A DNA stretch of 43,674 nt from a bacterium (GTDB lineage: Bacteria; UBP14; UBA6098; JAFGQG01), in the NCBI GenBank assembly GCA_016935765.1, contig JAFGQG010000039.1, positions 1 to 43,674 of the forward strand. Direction: 5' to 3'. Under the pieces are notes generated by a model, which ran no database searches, was not told the origin of the DNA, and was given only the letters and a program-made list of their open reading frames with translations. The first letter of the stretch is position 1; every line of letters begins with the position of its first letter. The position numbers and the translations under genes are program-made. Below, in pieces: positions 1 through 10,521 of this stretch.

Positions 1-3000
1 ACGTAGATGTATGAATCCCAGGTTGGGATTGATGAGCAGAGTGATACCGTCCAGGTTCCATCATCGGGAATCGTAACTTCGTAGATATGGTCTTCAGAGG
101 ACCTTAAATCGCAATCATCAGTTGCGCCGCATGTCGTTCCAGTCCAGGTACCTGGCGCGGTAATTACGAAATCAGGAGTGCATAGAGGGCACTCAGTGAT
201 CTGTATGTTGTAATCACCACAGGAACTATAACCGTCCACGACTATATAGTAATCGTGCCCGGCAGTAAGATATAAATCATACAAAGCAGATTGTAAACCA
301 CAGTCATCGTCGTTGCATGCAAAGAGGTTGTTGCAGGAATCCTCATAAACATACAGCTTTGTATCGAAATCGGTATAATCATCGCAGAGGGAAATATCTA
401 CACAAATATTTGTTGCAGGAGAGTATAGGTAAACAACATCTGGTGGTTCACCAACGCTAGCATAGGGACAGGTTTCATCGTAATCATCACCATAACAGCA
501 TGTATTTCCGGAATCGCTGAATGGGATAGCATCTACGGAGAGAGGATTATCACAGTTTTCACCATCCATGAAGATACTCAAGATATAGTTACCACAGTTT
601 GTGCTAAATCCATCAACCAGAACATAATAAGTACCAGCGGTGATTGTGACTGTGAGCTCGGATTGCAAACCGCAAAAATCGTCATTATAACCTATATCAA
701 TAAAACAGCAGATAGTGCCTATACCGAGTTTGGTGTCGTATTCGGAGCCGCAGAGGGAAAAGGTCCATTGCCCATCGCAGGGGACCTCTACTTCGTAGAT
801 GTGATCTTCTGCAAGCATAGTCTGGCCTTCGGGATCGCAGTCATTAATAGCGCCGCAGGTGGAGTTTCCCCAAACTCCCGGTGCAGTTACGACAAAGTCT
901 GTGATACAAGGTGCAGCTGTATCACAGTTCATACTGAACCAGTAATAATTTGAACAAGGCTGTGCAAGCGTTCCGTGTTGGGAAGCTATCTTGAACCAGT
1001 ATAATCCGGAATCCAGGGCAGCCAAGTAAGTGTAGGAAGAACATGCCAGTTCAAAGGTTTCTTTCAAAGTGTCTATCGGTGGACAACCGCCATCGCCATT
1101 ATATACGCCATAAAAAGCATCAAAACCGGAGATGATTTCCCAGGTCACTATTAATAAAGTATCGGTATAGAACTGATACCAATCGACGTCGAGGCTGCCA
1201 TTAGAAGCATCTTCCCAGATGGTTCCACAGATGGTATCGCCACAGAAGACATCGAAGAATGATTCAGCGGGGAAGTCACAGCCATCATTGAGGCGTGTAT
1301 AACAAGCTTCGCCTTCCGGTATTGAGAATGGGGGACATACTGCACAACCAGAACATTCATAGACCTCGAGAAAGTAATCACCACAAGTGCTGTAACCGTC
1401 AACTACGATGTAATAATCGTGTCCAGCATGCAGCATAAGACAGGAAATCGTAGAGTATGAAAAAGAAATGTCACAACTATCATCATTACAAGCAAGCAGG
1501 TTATTACATGAGTCTTCATAAACATAGAGTTTCGTATCAAAACCAGTATAATCATTGCATGTTGTTATTTCGACATAAATATCTTCTGTAGGAGAGTACA
1601 GATACACTACATCTTCAACACCACCATCGAATGTATAAGGACAAGTTTCGAAATAATCATCGCCATAACAGCATGTGTTTCCGGAATCGCTGAATGGTAT
1701 TCCAGTTATTGGGATGGGATTATCGCAGTCTTCTCCTTGAAGTTTGATGGTTAGTACGTAATCTCCACAGGTTCCACTAAAACCATCGACTATTACGAAG
1801 TAAATCCCCGCGTTGATATCGAGAGTAACTTGTGATTGTAAACCACAGAAATCATCATTATAACCCAGTTCTGCTCTGCAGCATACCGAGTCCACACCAA
1901 TTTTAGTATCATACCCTGAACCACATAAGGAGAAGGTCCATTCACCATCGCAGGGAATCGTGACTTCATAGATGTGGTCTTCACTTTCAAAAAAAGGAGA
2001 ATCTACTAGCTCACAATCATTACCCGCTCCACAGGTATTCCCAGTCCATTCTCCAGGTGCTGTAACAACAGAATCTGGAGTACAGATTTTTTCATATATA
2101 TCAAGTATATATTCTCCACATGCTTCTAAGTATCCTTCGATAGTTACATAATATGTTCCCGCTACAATATCAGCATTTATTTGCGATTGTACATCCAACA
2201 AACCATCATCACCGCAGTCATAATCGTCATTATAACCGATATCCTCGCTGCAGCAAGTTGTTCCGACATGCAATTTTGTATCATAAGAAGAGCCGCAGAG
2301 GGAAAAAATCCAGAGACCATCATTGGGAATAGTCACCTCGTATATATGGTCTTCTGATGTTTGAAGTTCGCAATCGTTGCTCTCTCCACATGTTGTTCTC
2401 ATCGGTGAATCCGGGGAAGTGTACGGCGCGGTAACTACGAAATCAGGTGTACAAGCGGGTTCGCAGTATAGCATAGCTACGTAAGCGTATGGGCATACGA
2501 GATCATAGGAAGGTAATGGTCCCACCCAGAACCAGTACAAGCCCGAGTCTAATATTGTACTTATCATTGCTGTATCACAAGGCAAACCACTCGTATCTGA
2601 TACGGTAATATATGAATCACAAGCGCGGATACTTTCCATGAGAATAGTAGCCAGAGGAAATTCTGCTACCACTTTCCAGGTAATAACCATCGGGTCCGTC
2701 AACTCTAACTGGTACCAGTCGGTATCGCGCAGCGTATCATTAGACCATACCGTTCCGCAGAAAGTATCGCCACAGGCAATATTAGTAAATGCTGGTACAG
2801 CCATGTTGCAGCCGCCATTTGAGTCATCTCCGCAGGGTTCTGGTTCGGGAATGCCGTGAGGTGGACATAGAGTTAAGCAAGGTTCACTGCATTCGAGTGT
2901 TGCGACATAATTACTGTTGCATGGGACTCCCCTGAAGACGGACGGAGCGATGAAAAACCAGTAAGTACCCGCTACCAGGAATTCGGTTAAGGATACTGTA

Positions 3001-4095
3001 TCGCATTGGTCAACAGATAACATAGAGACTATCTCGAAAGAATCACAGTCGGTTATCGGTTCGATAATTGCAATTAAAACCGGGAATTCTGCCACAGCGG
3101 TCCAGGTTACAACACGGTCTTCAGCTAATGTAATACCATACCAATCGGTATCCCGGCGGTTAATGGTATCATCGATGGTGTATGTTCCTGCTTTCCCGCA
3201 AATAGTATCACCGCAGCTGATAGTTTGAAATATTGGTGGGGAGCTGTTACACCCTCCATTATAGTTATCAACGTAATCATCTCCGCAAACTGGCTCATCC
3301 TCTGGTACACTGCCTGTGGGGCATTCGACCAAACAAGGATCCTCACAGTCCAGGATAGCGACGTATTCTAATGTACACGGAAGCGTATAAAAATCTGCAG
3401 GTAATACCAAAAGCCAATAAATGCCTGGCACAAGGGAATACTTGATTTCGAGCGTGTCGCAAGTAGGGGCTATTGCATCAGCATAAATGAAGTAATCATC
3501 ACAACCTGCGTTACCATCAACAATAATAGCCCTAACTGGGAATTCCGCTATTACTTTCCAGATAACACTTTTTGGTTCTGTTAAAACCAGTTGGTACCAG
3601 TCGGAATCCCGGGTGGAATCGGTGGACCATGCAGTGCCGCAGATTGTATCCCCGCAGCTAATAGCAGTATATGCCGGGATTGCCATATTGCACCCTCCGT
3701 TCACATCCTCACCACATAATTCCGGCTCTGGGGTTCCGCCCGGACATGTTACAGAGCACTCGTAAATGTCTAAGGTAAAATCACCGCAAGCTTCATAACC
3801 CTCAATAGTAACATAATAGATACCCGCTGTTAAATATACTGTAACCAGAGATTGAACACCGCAGAGATCGTCATTTGTACCAATTTCGTCGCCGCAGCAA
3901 GTCGTACCGACAGCTAACCATGTATCGAACGATGAATTGCATAGTGAGAAGGTCCAGTACCCATCAGTTCGTATCACGACTTCAAATATATAATCTTCGG
4001 TTGCTATTAAAGCGCAGTCGTCTCCCATTCCACATGTAGTGTTGCTCCATGAACCTGGAGCATATATTAAGGAATCAGCTACACAATCTGTTAGG
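1..4095 (-). repeat. Array of PPC-like modules, order P-Q-Q-Q-P-P-R-Q-P-R-P
   Basis: Read from the N-terminus (right to left in the window), the coding repeats follow the order P, Q, Q, Q, P, P, R, Q, P, R and a final P cut by the window edge. The two R units are also alike as DNA: both carry acagcatg followed closely by tttccggaatcgctgaatgg on the plus strand (near 495-525 and 1668-1698). This suggests fairly recent duplication of a P-R pair. Confidence 0.75.
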
Positions 4096-4979
4096 TAATA
4101 AACGTAAATATCATCAAGTGCAAGCTGCGCGCCATCAGTGCCTGTATATTGGAAACCAATCAGAACAGCAGGTTCACCAGCATAAGCAGAGAGGTCAACA
4201 TGTGTTCCAAAAGAAACATCATACCACTCCCATGATGTAAACACTCCTATACCATCTTCGTTCCAGATGGGGATCCATGTATCCCCGCTGTCGGTAGAAA
4301 CAAATACGGTCAAATCATAATAATCGTAAGGATCGACAGCCCAATAATAGCTCATCATCCACCAGAATGAGAGGTATATATCGGTTGTTATTCCGCTGAA
4401 ATCAAGGTATGGCGTAATTAGCCATTCGTCCTGAGGTGCCAATGCAGGATCATACAAACAGGATGTATAAAAAATTCCGGTATGCGGGTTATAGTCGTCG
4501 ATTTCCCAGGTATATGTCGGATTAGTCTGAATATGTTGCCAGCCGGGTGGAGGTATTATGTTGTCTTCAAAACCTTCAAAAAAAGGCAGCGGTTCTGCAA
4601 GGGTTCGATATAAAGGTGTACGAGTTTCCTCTAAATCAGCAAATCCAGGTCTTGTTTCGTGAATAGAAGCGCTTCTATAAATCTCTGTTTCTTCACGGGG
4701 TTTTGCTTTGTTATCATTCAGCACTTGAAAAGAATTAGAAAATTCACATTTTTTTGAATCGTTTGGTATTACCAGTGCTGTGGTGACAAAGGATGTGTTT
4801 GTTTTTTCCGGGTTCAATGTAATGGACTCCATGTGGATTTGTGATTTCTGTATCTCCTGAACACCCAAATCACTCAATACAAATTCAATATCATTCGCAT
4901 GTAACTCAGACAATGCAACACCCGTAACCAAAACACATGTAATTAAAACAGAATAGACAAACTTTGAACACAGGTACAT
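1..4979 (-). CDS. Giant cysteine-rich secreted protein, anchor-J-like domain plus PPC-like repeats (C-terminus off the window)
   Basis: I translated this frame by hand on the minus strand. It stays open from the ATG at 4979-4977 to the window edge (at least 1659 codons), so the C-terminus is missing. The start is fixed by AGGAGGG just upstream and by a signal peptide (MYLCSKFVYSVLITCVLVTG, then GVALS). Residues ~128-297 resemble the choice-of-anchor J/MAM-like fold (FFEGFED, then WLITPYLDFSG, ending LALDDIYVY). After that come at least 11 modules of ~110-145 residues resembling bacterial pre-peptidase C-terminal (PPC) domains. They fall into three types: P (CGxxxDCEL, SEDHIYEVTIP, NDDFCGLQS, YYVxVDGF), Q (CGDTICGT, DTDWYQL) and R (IPFSDSGNTCC, DTKLYVYEDSCNN). 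P and R units carry about 9-11 Cys each. The fold is my inference from motifs. The protein is probably exported and disulfide-rich; its function is unknown. Confidence 0.85.
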   Translation of the reverse strand, partial: MYLCSKFVYSVLITCVLVTGVALSELHANDIEFVLSDLGVQEIQKSQIHMESITLNPEKTNTSFVTTALVIPNDSKKCEFSNSFQVLNDNKAKPREETEIYRSASIHETRPGFADLEETRTPLYRTLAEPLPFFEGFEDNIIPPPGWQHIQTNPTYTWEIDDYNPHTGIFYTSCLYDPALAPQDEWLITPYLDFSGITTDIYLSFWWMMSYYWAVDPYDYYDLTVFVSTDSGDTWIPIWNEDGIGVFTSWEWYDVSFGTHVDLSAYAGEPAVLIGFQYTGTDGAQLALDDIYVYYLTDCVADSLIYAPGSWSNTTCGMGDDCALIATEDYIFEVVIRTDGYWTFSLCNSSFDTWLAVGTTCCGDEIGTNDDLCGVQSLVTVYLTAGIYYVTIEGYEACGDFTLDIYECSVTCPGGTPEPELCGEDVNGGCNMAIPAYTAISCGDTICGTAWSTDSTRDSDWYQLVLTEPKSVIWKVIAEFPVRAIIVDGNAGCDDYFIYADAIAPTCDTLEIKYSLVPGIYWLLVLPADFYTLPCTLEYVAILDCEDPCLVECPTGSVPEDEPVCGDDYVDNYNGGCNSSPPIFQTISCGDTICGKAGTYTIDDTINRRDTDWYGITLAEDRVVTWTAVAEFPVLIAIIEPITDCDSFEIVSMLSVDQCDTVSLTEFLVAGTYWFFIAPSVFRGVPCNSNYVATLECSEPCLTLCPPHGIPEPEPCGDDSNGGCNMAVPAFTNIACGDTFCGTVWSNDTLRDTDWYQLELTDPMVITWKVVAEFPLATILMESIRACDSYITVSDTSGLPCDTAMISTILDSGLYWFWVGPLPSYDLVCPYAYVAMLYCEPACTPDFVVTAPYTSPDSPMRTTCGESNDCELQTSEDHIYEVTIPNDGLWIFSLCGSSYDTKLHVGTTCCSEDIGYNDDYDCGDDGLLDVQSQINADIVAGTYYVTIEGYLEACGEYILDIYEKICTPDSVVTAPGEWTGNTCGAGNDCELVDSPFFESEDHIYEVTIPCDGEWTFSLCGSGYDTKIGVDSVCCRAELGYNDDFCGLQSQVTLDINAGIYFVIVDGFSGTCGDYVLTIKLQGEDCDNPIPITGIPFSDSGNTCCYGDDYFETCPYTFDGGVEDVVYLYSPTEDIYVEITTCNDYTGFDTKLYVYEDSCNNLLACNDDSCDISFSYSTISCLMLHAGHDYYIVVDGYSTCGDYFLEVYECSGCAVCPPFSIPEGEACYTRLNDGCDFPAESFFDVFCGDTICGTIWEDASNGSLDVDWYQFYTDTLLIVTWEIISGFDAFYGVYNGDGGCPPIDTLKETFELACSSYTYLAALDSGLYWFKIASQHGTLAQPCSNYYWFSMNCDTAAPCITDFVVTAPGVWGNSTCGAINDCDPEGQTMLAEDHIYEVEVPCDGQWTFSLCGSEYDTKLGIGTICCFIDIGYNDDFCGLQSELTVTITAGTYYVLVDGFSTNCGNYILSIFMDGENCDNPLSVDAIPFSDSGNTCCYGDDYDETCPYASVGEPPDVVYLYSPATNICVDISLCDDYTDFDTKLYVYEDSCNNLFACNDDDCGLQSALYDLYLTAGHDYYIVVDGYSSCGDYNIQITECPLCTPDFVITAPGTWTGTTCGATDDCDLRSSEDHIYEVTIPDDGTWTVSLCSSIPTWDSYIY

Positions 4980-5039
4980 AATCCCTCCTTTTTTGAAAAA
5001 AAACTCTCCCTTAAAACCATCCTTATTTTAATGATGAAT

Positions 5040-5068
5040 AATATACACGATACATATAAACAAGACAA
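5040..5068 (-). promoter_or_regulatory. Candidate sigma-70-type promoter for the giant PPC-like gene
   Basis: On the minus strand TTGTCT (5068-5063) is followed by a 17-bp spacer and TATATT (5045-5040). Transcription would start near 5033, leaving a leader of about 55 nt ending in the AGGAGGG ribosome-binding site. Confidence 0.45.
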
Positions 5069-5231
5069 TAAAAAAATTATTTAATATTTGTATAGTAGTC
5101 AATATATCAAACAAAAAAACATCAATTACGAGGGAAAGATGTTAATAAGTTTTGAATATTATGCTTGTATGTTAAAAACAGGGTTCCCAGTTGGTAATCT
5201 TTTAAAGTACTGATGATTTTACCCTTCAAAC

Positions 5232-5259
5232 TTGACAGTATTCAAGTGACCATTATATT
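5232..5259 (+). promoter_or_regulatory. Candidate promoter for the VWA/OmpA gene
   Basis: A consensus TTGACA (5232-5237) is followed by a 16-bp spacer and TATATT (5254-5259). The expected leader is about 60 nt and ends in GAAAGG (5317-5322). Confidence 0.5.
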
Positions 5260-5328
5260 GTTTTTATTATTAGTAAAGCATTATTTTCAAAAGAAATCAC
5301 AATAAAACAGAAAATAGAAAGGCAAAAA

Positions 5329-7758
5329 ATGATGAAAAATCGAGTATTTGTTTTATTATTTATTTTAACTACTTTTTCATTATTAACAGCCCAATCAGCG
5401 AATATTTACCAATTCGAACGCGTACTTACGAACCAGGGAATGACTATCACCAATCCTATGCTATTGACTATGAGAAATCCAGCCGGGCTTGCGCACATGC
5501 TTTCCTATGGCGGCGCATATTACCGAACACTCGATCCCGCCCCTGGCATGAACTTTCTATGTGGTCGATGGAAGTTCTTTGGCGCTGGTTATATATTCTC
5601 TGAAGATACATCGAAAACATATCTGGGTCTTGGATTCGGTCCACCGGAATTTTCGCTTGGTTTATCATATTCAAGGGGTTTCCAGGATATTGAGGGTTTC
5701 GAAAAATTTAATGCAGGATTTGAATCGAAGATCTCTATCGTAACATTAGCGATGAATTTCATCGACATAAACACAGATCATTATAAGGCGGGATTTTCAT
5801 ATATTGATGCGGGATTTTCAACCGAATTGCCGTGGTACAAAACGTCTGTTGGTATGGATGTAGCTTTCTCAGGTGGAGATGAGCATATTGGAAGGCGAAC
5901 TAACCTTTCGTATTTCGTTAAGGTTCACGTATTGGAATATTTAGCGCTTACAGCTAAGTATAATTATACTGAAGAGAGCTTCACGTTCGGAACAGATGTT
6001 GGATACTTCGTGGGGAATCTTATTTTTAACGGCACGATGGGTGATAGTCTGAAAACCACCAGGGGGTACGCGCTCGGATTCGAAGTTTCAAACAGATGGA
6101 GAGAAAGGCAGTACAAGCCAGGTTTTCCGTACAGCACATACGCAAAAAACTGGAGCTGGTTCCATTTAAAGCATAAACCTGAGACCCTTACACAAAAACT
6201 GATAAAAACCTGTCCGTCAGCATTCGGAGTACTGGAAAACAGAGAGTGCTCGAGTATCGATTGTATTAGAAATGTGCTCAGGGAGGAATATTATACGAGT
6301 AAGTTAAAAACGGACGAATTTTCTCAGGAAACGGCAGCGCTTTCAGCAGGTCCAAGGGGCTCGGTTTTCATTCATAATGTAAATGCGGAGAACCATCCTG
6401 AAATATCGCTGGCTTTGAGTGTTGAGGATACAGCAGGCGGGTTCGTCTCTGGCTTAAATAAGGATGCATTTTCTTTCCCGGGGGATACTATAGAGATAAT
6501 AAGCGTTGAAGAAATCAGCAAGAAAAATGATGTTCCAGTCGATATTCTCTTCGTTATAGATGAATCGGGAAGTATGTTCAATGACATCAATGATCTTAGA
6601 AGGGAAATATACAGTTTTGTCAACAATCTTCGGGAAGGCGGAATAGATTTCAGATTGGGATTGGTGGTTTTTGGTGACGAAGTAACCCGGTTCCATGAGC
6701 CTGTAAATGATCCTGATGCTTTTAACTTCTGGTTGTCTCATGAGTTGAAAGGGGGCTTCCGAGAGGTTACTGAGGACGGCATAGCAAAAGCGACGGAGTT
6801 AGACTTCAGGAAAAATTCGCAGAAGATAATCATCCTGGCGACTGACGAAGAAGTCCTACAGGGACACTCAGAAAACAACGCTTGCACTCTTCTGGATAAA
6901 CTTTTTAATGATGGAATTTCACTTTATCAAGTTGTGAAGAAGCACGATAACAACGCGGATTTCATTTCATGGTTTACTTTCGGAAGGGTTTATAACCTGG
7001 ATGATAACTTCAGCTCCATACTCGGCGATTTTCAGAAGGAGTTAACCCAGAAATATATCCTTAAGTACGTTACAAGTGTAAAAGAGGAGGAGTTTGTAGA
7101 ACCGGAACCGGAACCTGAGCCTGAGGAAATCAAAGTAATAGTTGCAGGCAAGGTTAAGGATCCTGATGGCAATCCTGTCCCCGCTACCATTGTTTGGGAG
7201 AATTTAGCCACCGCAGAGAAGATATCCGAGATTCAGAATGCGCCCGATTTTGGAACTTATGAGATTGAGTTCAAAGAAATGTTGAATTATGGCTTCTACG
7301 CAAAAAGCGAAGGTTATTATTCATCATCAGGAAATGTGGATCTTACTGGTATCACCGAAAGTAAAAGGATACACCAGGATATAATAATGATACCCATACA
7401 AAAGTTAATAAAAGAGAAGGTTGGTATTATACTTAATAATATATTCTTTGATTTCGATTCCTCGGTGCTGAAGCAGGAATCTTATCCGGAACTGAACCGG
7501 CTCGCTGATATCCTTAAAGAAAATCCCCTGCGGAAAGTAGAAATTTCCGGACATACTGATAATTATGGCTCTGATGAATATAACCTCGATCTGTCGGATA
7601 GGAGAGCAGCTTCTGTCGTTGCTTATCTGGTCTCTGTAGGGATCGAACCTAATAGGCTGATCTCTAAGGGTTATGGTGAAGCAGTGCCCATTGACACGAA
7701 TGAGACTGATGAAGGCAGGGCAAACAATAGGAGAGTTGAGTTTAAGTTTATTGAATAG
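5329..7758 (+). CDS. Outer-membrane barrel-like / VWA / OmpA-domain fusion protein
   Basis: This 809-residue protein begins with a signal peptide (MMKNRVFVLLFILTTFSLL, then TAQS); GAAAGG lies 6 nt before the first of two adjacent ATGs. Residues ~20-270 alternate hydrophobic and aromatic strands rich in GxG, like a small outer-membrane barrel of the PorV/UPF0164 sort. A short Ig-like stretch (~350-400) leads into a von Willebrand A domain with an intact MIDAS (D411-E-S413-G-S415). An acidic PEPEPEPE linker (~591-600), a carboxypeptidase-regulatory-like beta domain (~601-690) and an OmpA domain (~700-809) follow. D744 and R759 are 15 residues apart, as in the peptidoglycan-binding pair of OmpA proteins. 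I infer an outer-membrane protein anchored to peptidoglycan that presents a metal-dependent adhesion domain. The barrel call is the weakest part. Confidence 0.85.
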   Translation: MMKNRVFVLLFILTTFSLLTAQSANIYQFERVLTNQGMTITNPMLLTMRNPAGLAHMLSYGGAYYRTLDPAPGMNFLCGRWKFFGAGYIFSEDTSKTYLGLGFGPPEFSLGLSYSRGFQDIEGFEKFNAGFESKISIVTLAMNFIDINTDHYKAGFSYIDAGFSTELPWYKTSVGMDVAFSGGDEHIGRRTNLSYFVKVHVLEYLALTAKYNYTEESFTFGTDVGYFVGNLIFNGTMGDSLKTTRGYALGFEVSNRWRERQYKPGFPYSTYAKNWSWFHLKHKPETLTQKLIKTCPSAFGVLENRECSSIDCIRNVLREEYYTSKLKTDEFSQETAALSAGPRGSVFIHNVNAENHPEISLALSVEDTAGGFVSGLNKDAFSFPGDTIEIISVEEISKKNDVPVDILFVIDESGSMFNDINDLRREIYSFVNNLREGGIDFRLGLVVFGDEVTRFHEPVNDPDAFNFWLSHELKGGFREVTEDGIAKATELDFRKNSQKIIILATDEEVLQGHSENNACTLLDKLFNDGISLYQVVKKHDNNADFISWFTFGRVYNLDDNFSSILGDFQKELTQKYILKYVTSVKEEEFVEPEPEPEPEEIKVIVAGKVKDPDGNPVPATIVWENLATAEKISEIQNAPDFGTYEIEFKEMLNYGFYAKSEGYYSSSGNVDLTGITESKRIHQDIIMIPIQKLIKEKVGIILNNIFFDFDSSVLKQESYPELNRLADILKENPLRKVEISGHTDNYGSDEYNLDLSDRRAASVVAYLVSVGIEPNRLISKGYGEAVPIDTNETDEGRANNRRVEFKFIE

Positions 7759-7895
7759 TGCAATCCTGTGGTTACTTTTTTTGCAAACCACAGATTTCAC
7801 GGATTACCACAAGATTATTAGTGGGTTACGAGAGTATTTTTTTTGTTTTTTCTGTTTTTATTTCAGTGCGAATCTTGTGTAATACTGTGGTTACT
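7759..7895. repeat. Convergent intergenic region with a 12-bp direct repeat and two inverted repeats
   Basis: CTGTGGTTACTT occurs at 7766-7777 and again at 7885-7896, the second copy touching the ahcY stop codon. Inside lie CTGTGGTT/AACCACAG (7766-7773 with 7786-7793) and CACAAGATT/AATCTTGTG (7808-7816 with 7871-7879), the latter enclosing a T-rich stretch. One or both may help end the two converging transcripts, but no hairpin here is followed directly by a clean U-run. Confidence 0.5.
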
Positions 7896-9158
<1,263 letters not shown>

Positions 9159-9299
9159 TCACCTTCCTATGTTTTGTCTATCTTTTGTCTTAATTATTAA
9201 TAAATTGAGTTCCTGGTTTTACCAAAAGGCAAAATATCTTACGAACGTAAAACCCAACACAATTGGAGTATTTTTGATACTTCAGGAATCTATTTTGTT

Positions 9300-10457
9300 T
9301 TACTCCTTAAGATATTTTTTTAATTCCTCCACTTTATCCAGTTTTTCCCACGTGAAATCAGGATCATTTCGCCCAAAGTGTCCATAACTTGCTGTTTTTT
9401 GATAAATAGGTCGCCTGAGATCAAGGTGCTTTATAATCTGTAATGGTTTTAATGGGAAATGCTTCCTGATGATGTTTGAAATTTCTTCTTCGAGAATCTT
9501 TGCCGAACCATAACAATTGACAAGGATCGACACCGGTTCAGCTACACCGATAGAATATGCAATTTGGATTTCGCACTGGTCGCATAAACCTGCTGCCACC
9601 ACATTCTTTGCGATATACCTCGCCATATAAGCTCCACTTCTATCCACTTTGCTGGGGTCTTTGCCGGAAAAGCAACCGCCACCATGACTGCCATGTCCTC
9701 CGTACGTATCGACGATTATCTTTCTACCGGTTACACCCGCGTCAGCAACAGGTCCTCCAGTTACGAATTTACCTGTTGCGTTAATATGAAACTTCGTATT
9801 CTCGTCTATGTATTTTTCACAAATAGGCATGATAACATGTTCAATAATATCTTTGTGAACTTGTTCTTCGCTTACCCCGGGATCATGCTGGGCGGCTACC
9901 ACGATTGCTTCCACCCTGAGCGCTGACCCGTTTTCATATTCAACAGTTACCTGGCTCTTACCATCCGGTCTCAGATAGGATAAAGTTCTGTTCTTTCGAA
10001 CCTCAGCGAGTCTTTTAGTTAATTTGTGAGCTAATATGATCGGAAGCGGCATGTATTCCTCCGTCTCGTTCGTTGCATAACCGAACATTAAACCCTGGTC
10101 TCCAGCACCTTGTTCATGGTCAGATGTGGCATTCACTCCCTGCGCGATCTCGGGGCACTGCTCGGAAATGGATGCCAAAACCCCACATCCATCAGCGTCG
10201 AAACCATATTCAGGATCATCATAGCCTATTCCCCTGATCGTGTCGCGTACAACCTTCTGGATATCTACATAAGTGTTGGTAGTAAGTTCGCCTGCAACAA
10301 CAACGAAGCCGGTTTTGGTCAAGCATTCTATGGCAACCCTACCCTCAGGGTCTTCAGCGAGAACAGCATCAAGGATGGCATCCGCTATTTGATCACACAT
10401 CTTATCGGGATGCCCCTCAGTTACGCTTTCGCTAGTGTAAAAATGATGTTTAAGCAT
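9300..10457 (-). CDS. metK: S-adenosylmethionine synthetase
   Basis: This cytoplasmic enzyme makes SAM from methionine and ATP. The product has 385 residues, normal for the bacterial family. It shows the N-terminal ATP/metal motif GHPDK (15-19), the central [16 protein letters not shown] and the late block [28 protein letters not shown] ribosome-binding site precedes the ATG. The gene lies 64 nt after the nucleotidyltransferase stop and 144 nt before ahcY on the same strand, so SAM synthesis and SAH removal are probably co-transcribed. The short gap upstream has no room for a SAM riboswitch. Confidence 0.97.
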   Translation of the reverse strand: MLKHHFYTSESVTEGHPDKMCDQIADAILDAVLAEDPEGRVAIECLTKTGFVVVAGELTTNTYVDIQKVVRDTIRGIGYDDPEYGFDADGCGVLASISEQCPEIAQGVNATSDHEQGAGDQGLMFGYATNETEEYMPLPIILAHKLTKRLAEVRKNRTLSYLRPDGKSQVTVEYENGSALRVEAIVVAAQHDPGVSEEQVHKDIIEHVIMPICEKYIDENTKFHINATGKFVTGGPVADAGVTGRKIIVDTYGGHGSHGGGCFSGKDPSKVDRSGAYMARYIAKNVVAAGLCDQCEIQIAYSIGVAEPVSILVNCYGSAKILEEEISNIIRKHFPLKPLQIIKHLDLRRPIYQKTASYGHFGRNDPDFTWEKLDKVEELKKYLKE

Positions 10458-10521
10458 AGTAACATCTCCCTCGTATTTTAATTAGGTTTTCTATTTTCTT
10501 TTTATTATATCTTGAAAACTC

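Larger units (their letters stand above)
4980..5328. other. 349-bp divergent intergenic region
   Basis: This AT-rich spacer separates the minus-strand giant gene from the VWA/OmpA gene. It holds one convincing promoter for each direction, listed separately. I see no open frame of note, RNA gene or strong terminator here. Confidence 0.6.

Noticed and set aside
663..953. Short plus-strand frame of 96 codons near the left edge
   Set aside because: It lies antisense to the continuous minus-strand PPC-like frame, which explains its openness.
10458..10521. SAM riboswitch before metK
   Set aside because: Only 64 bp separate it from the upstream gene, and no SAM-riboswitch-like stems or loops are visible.
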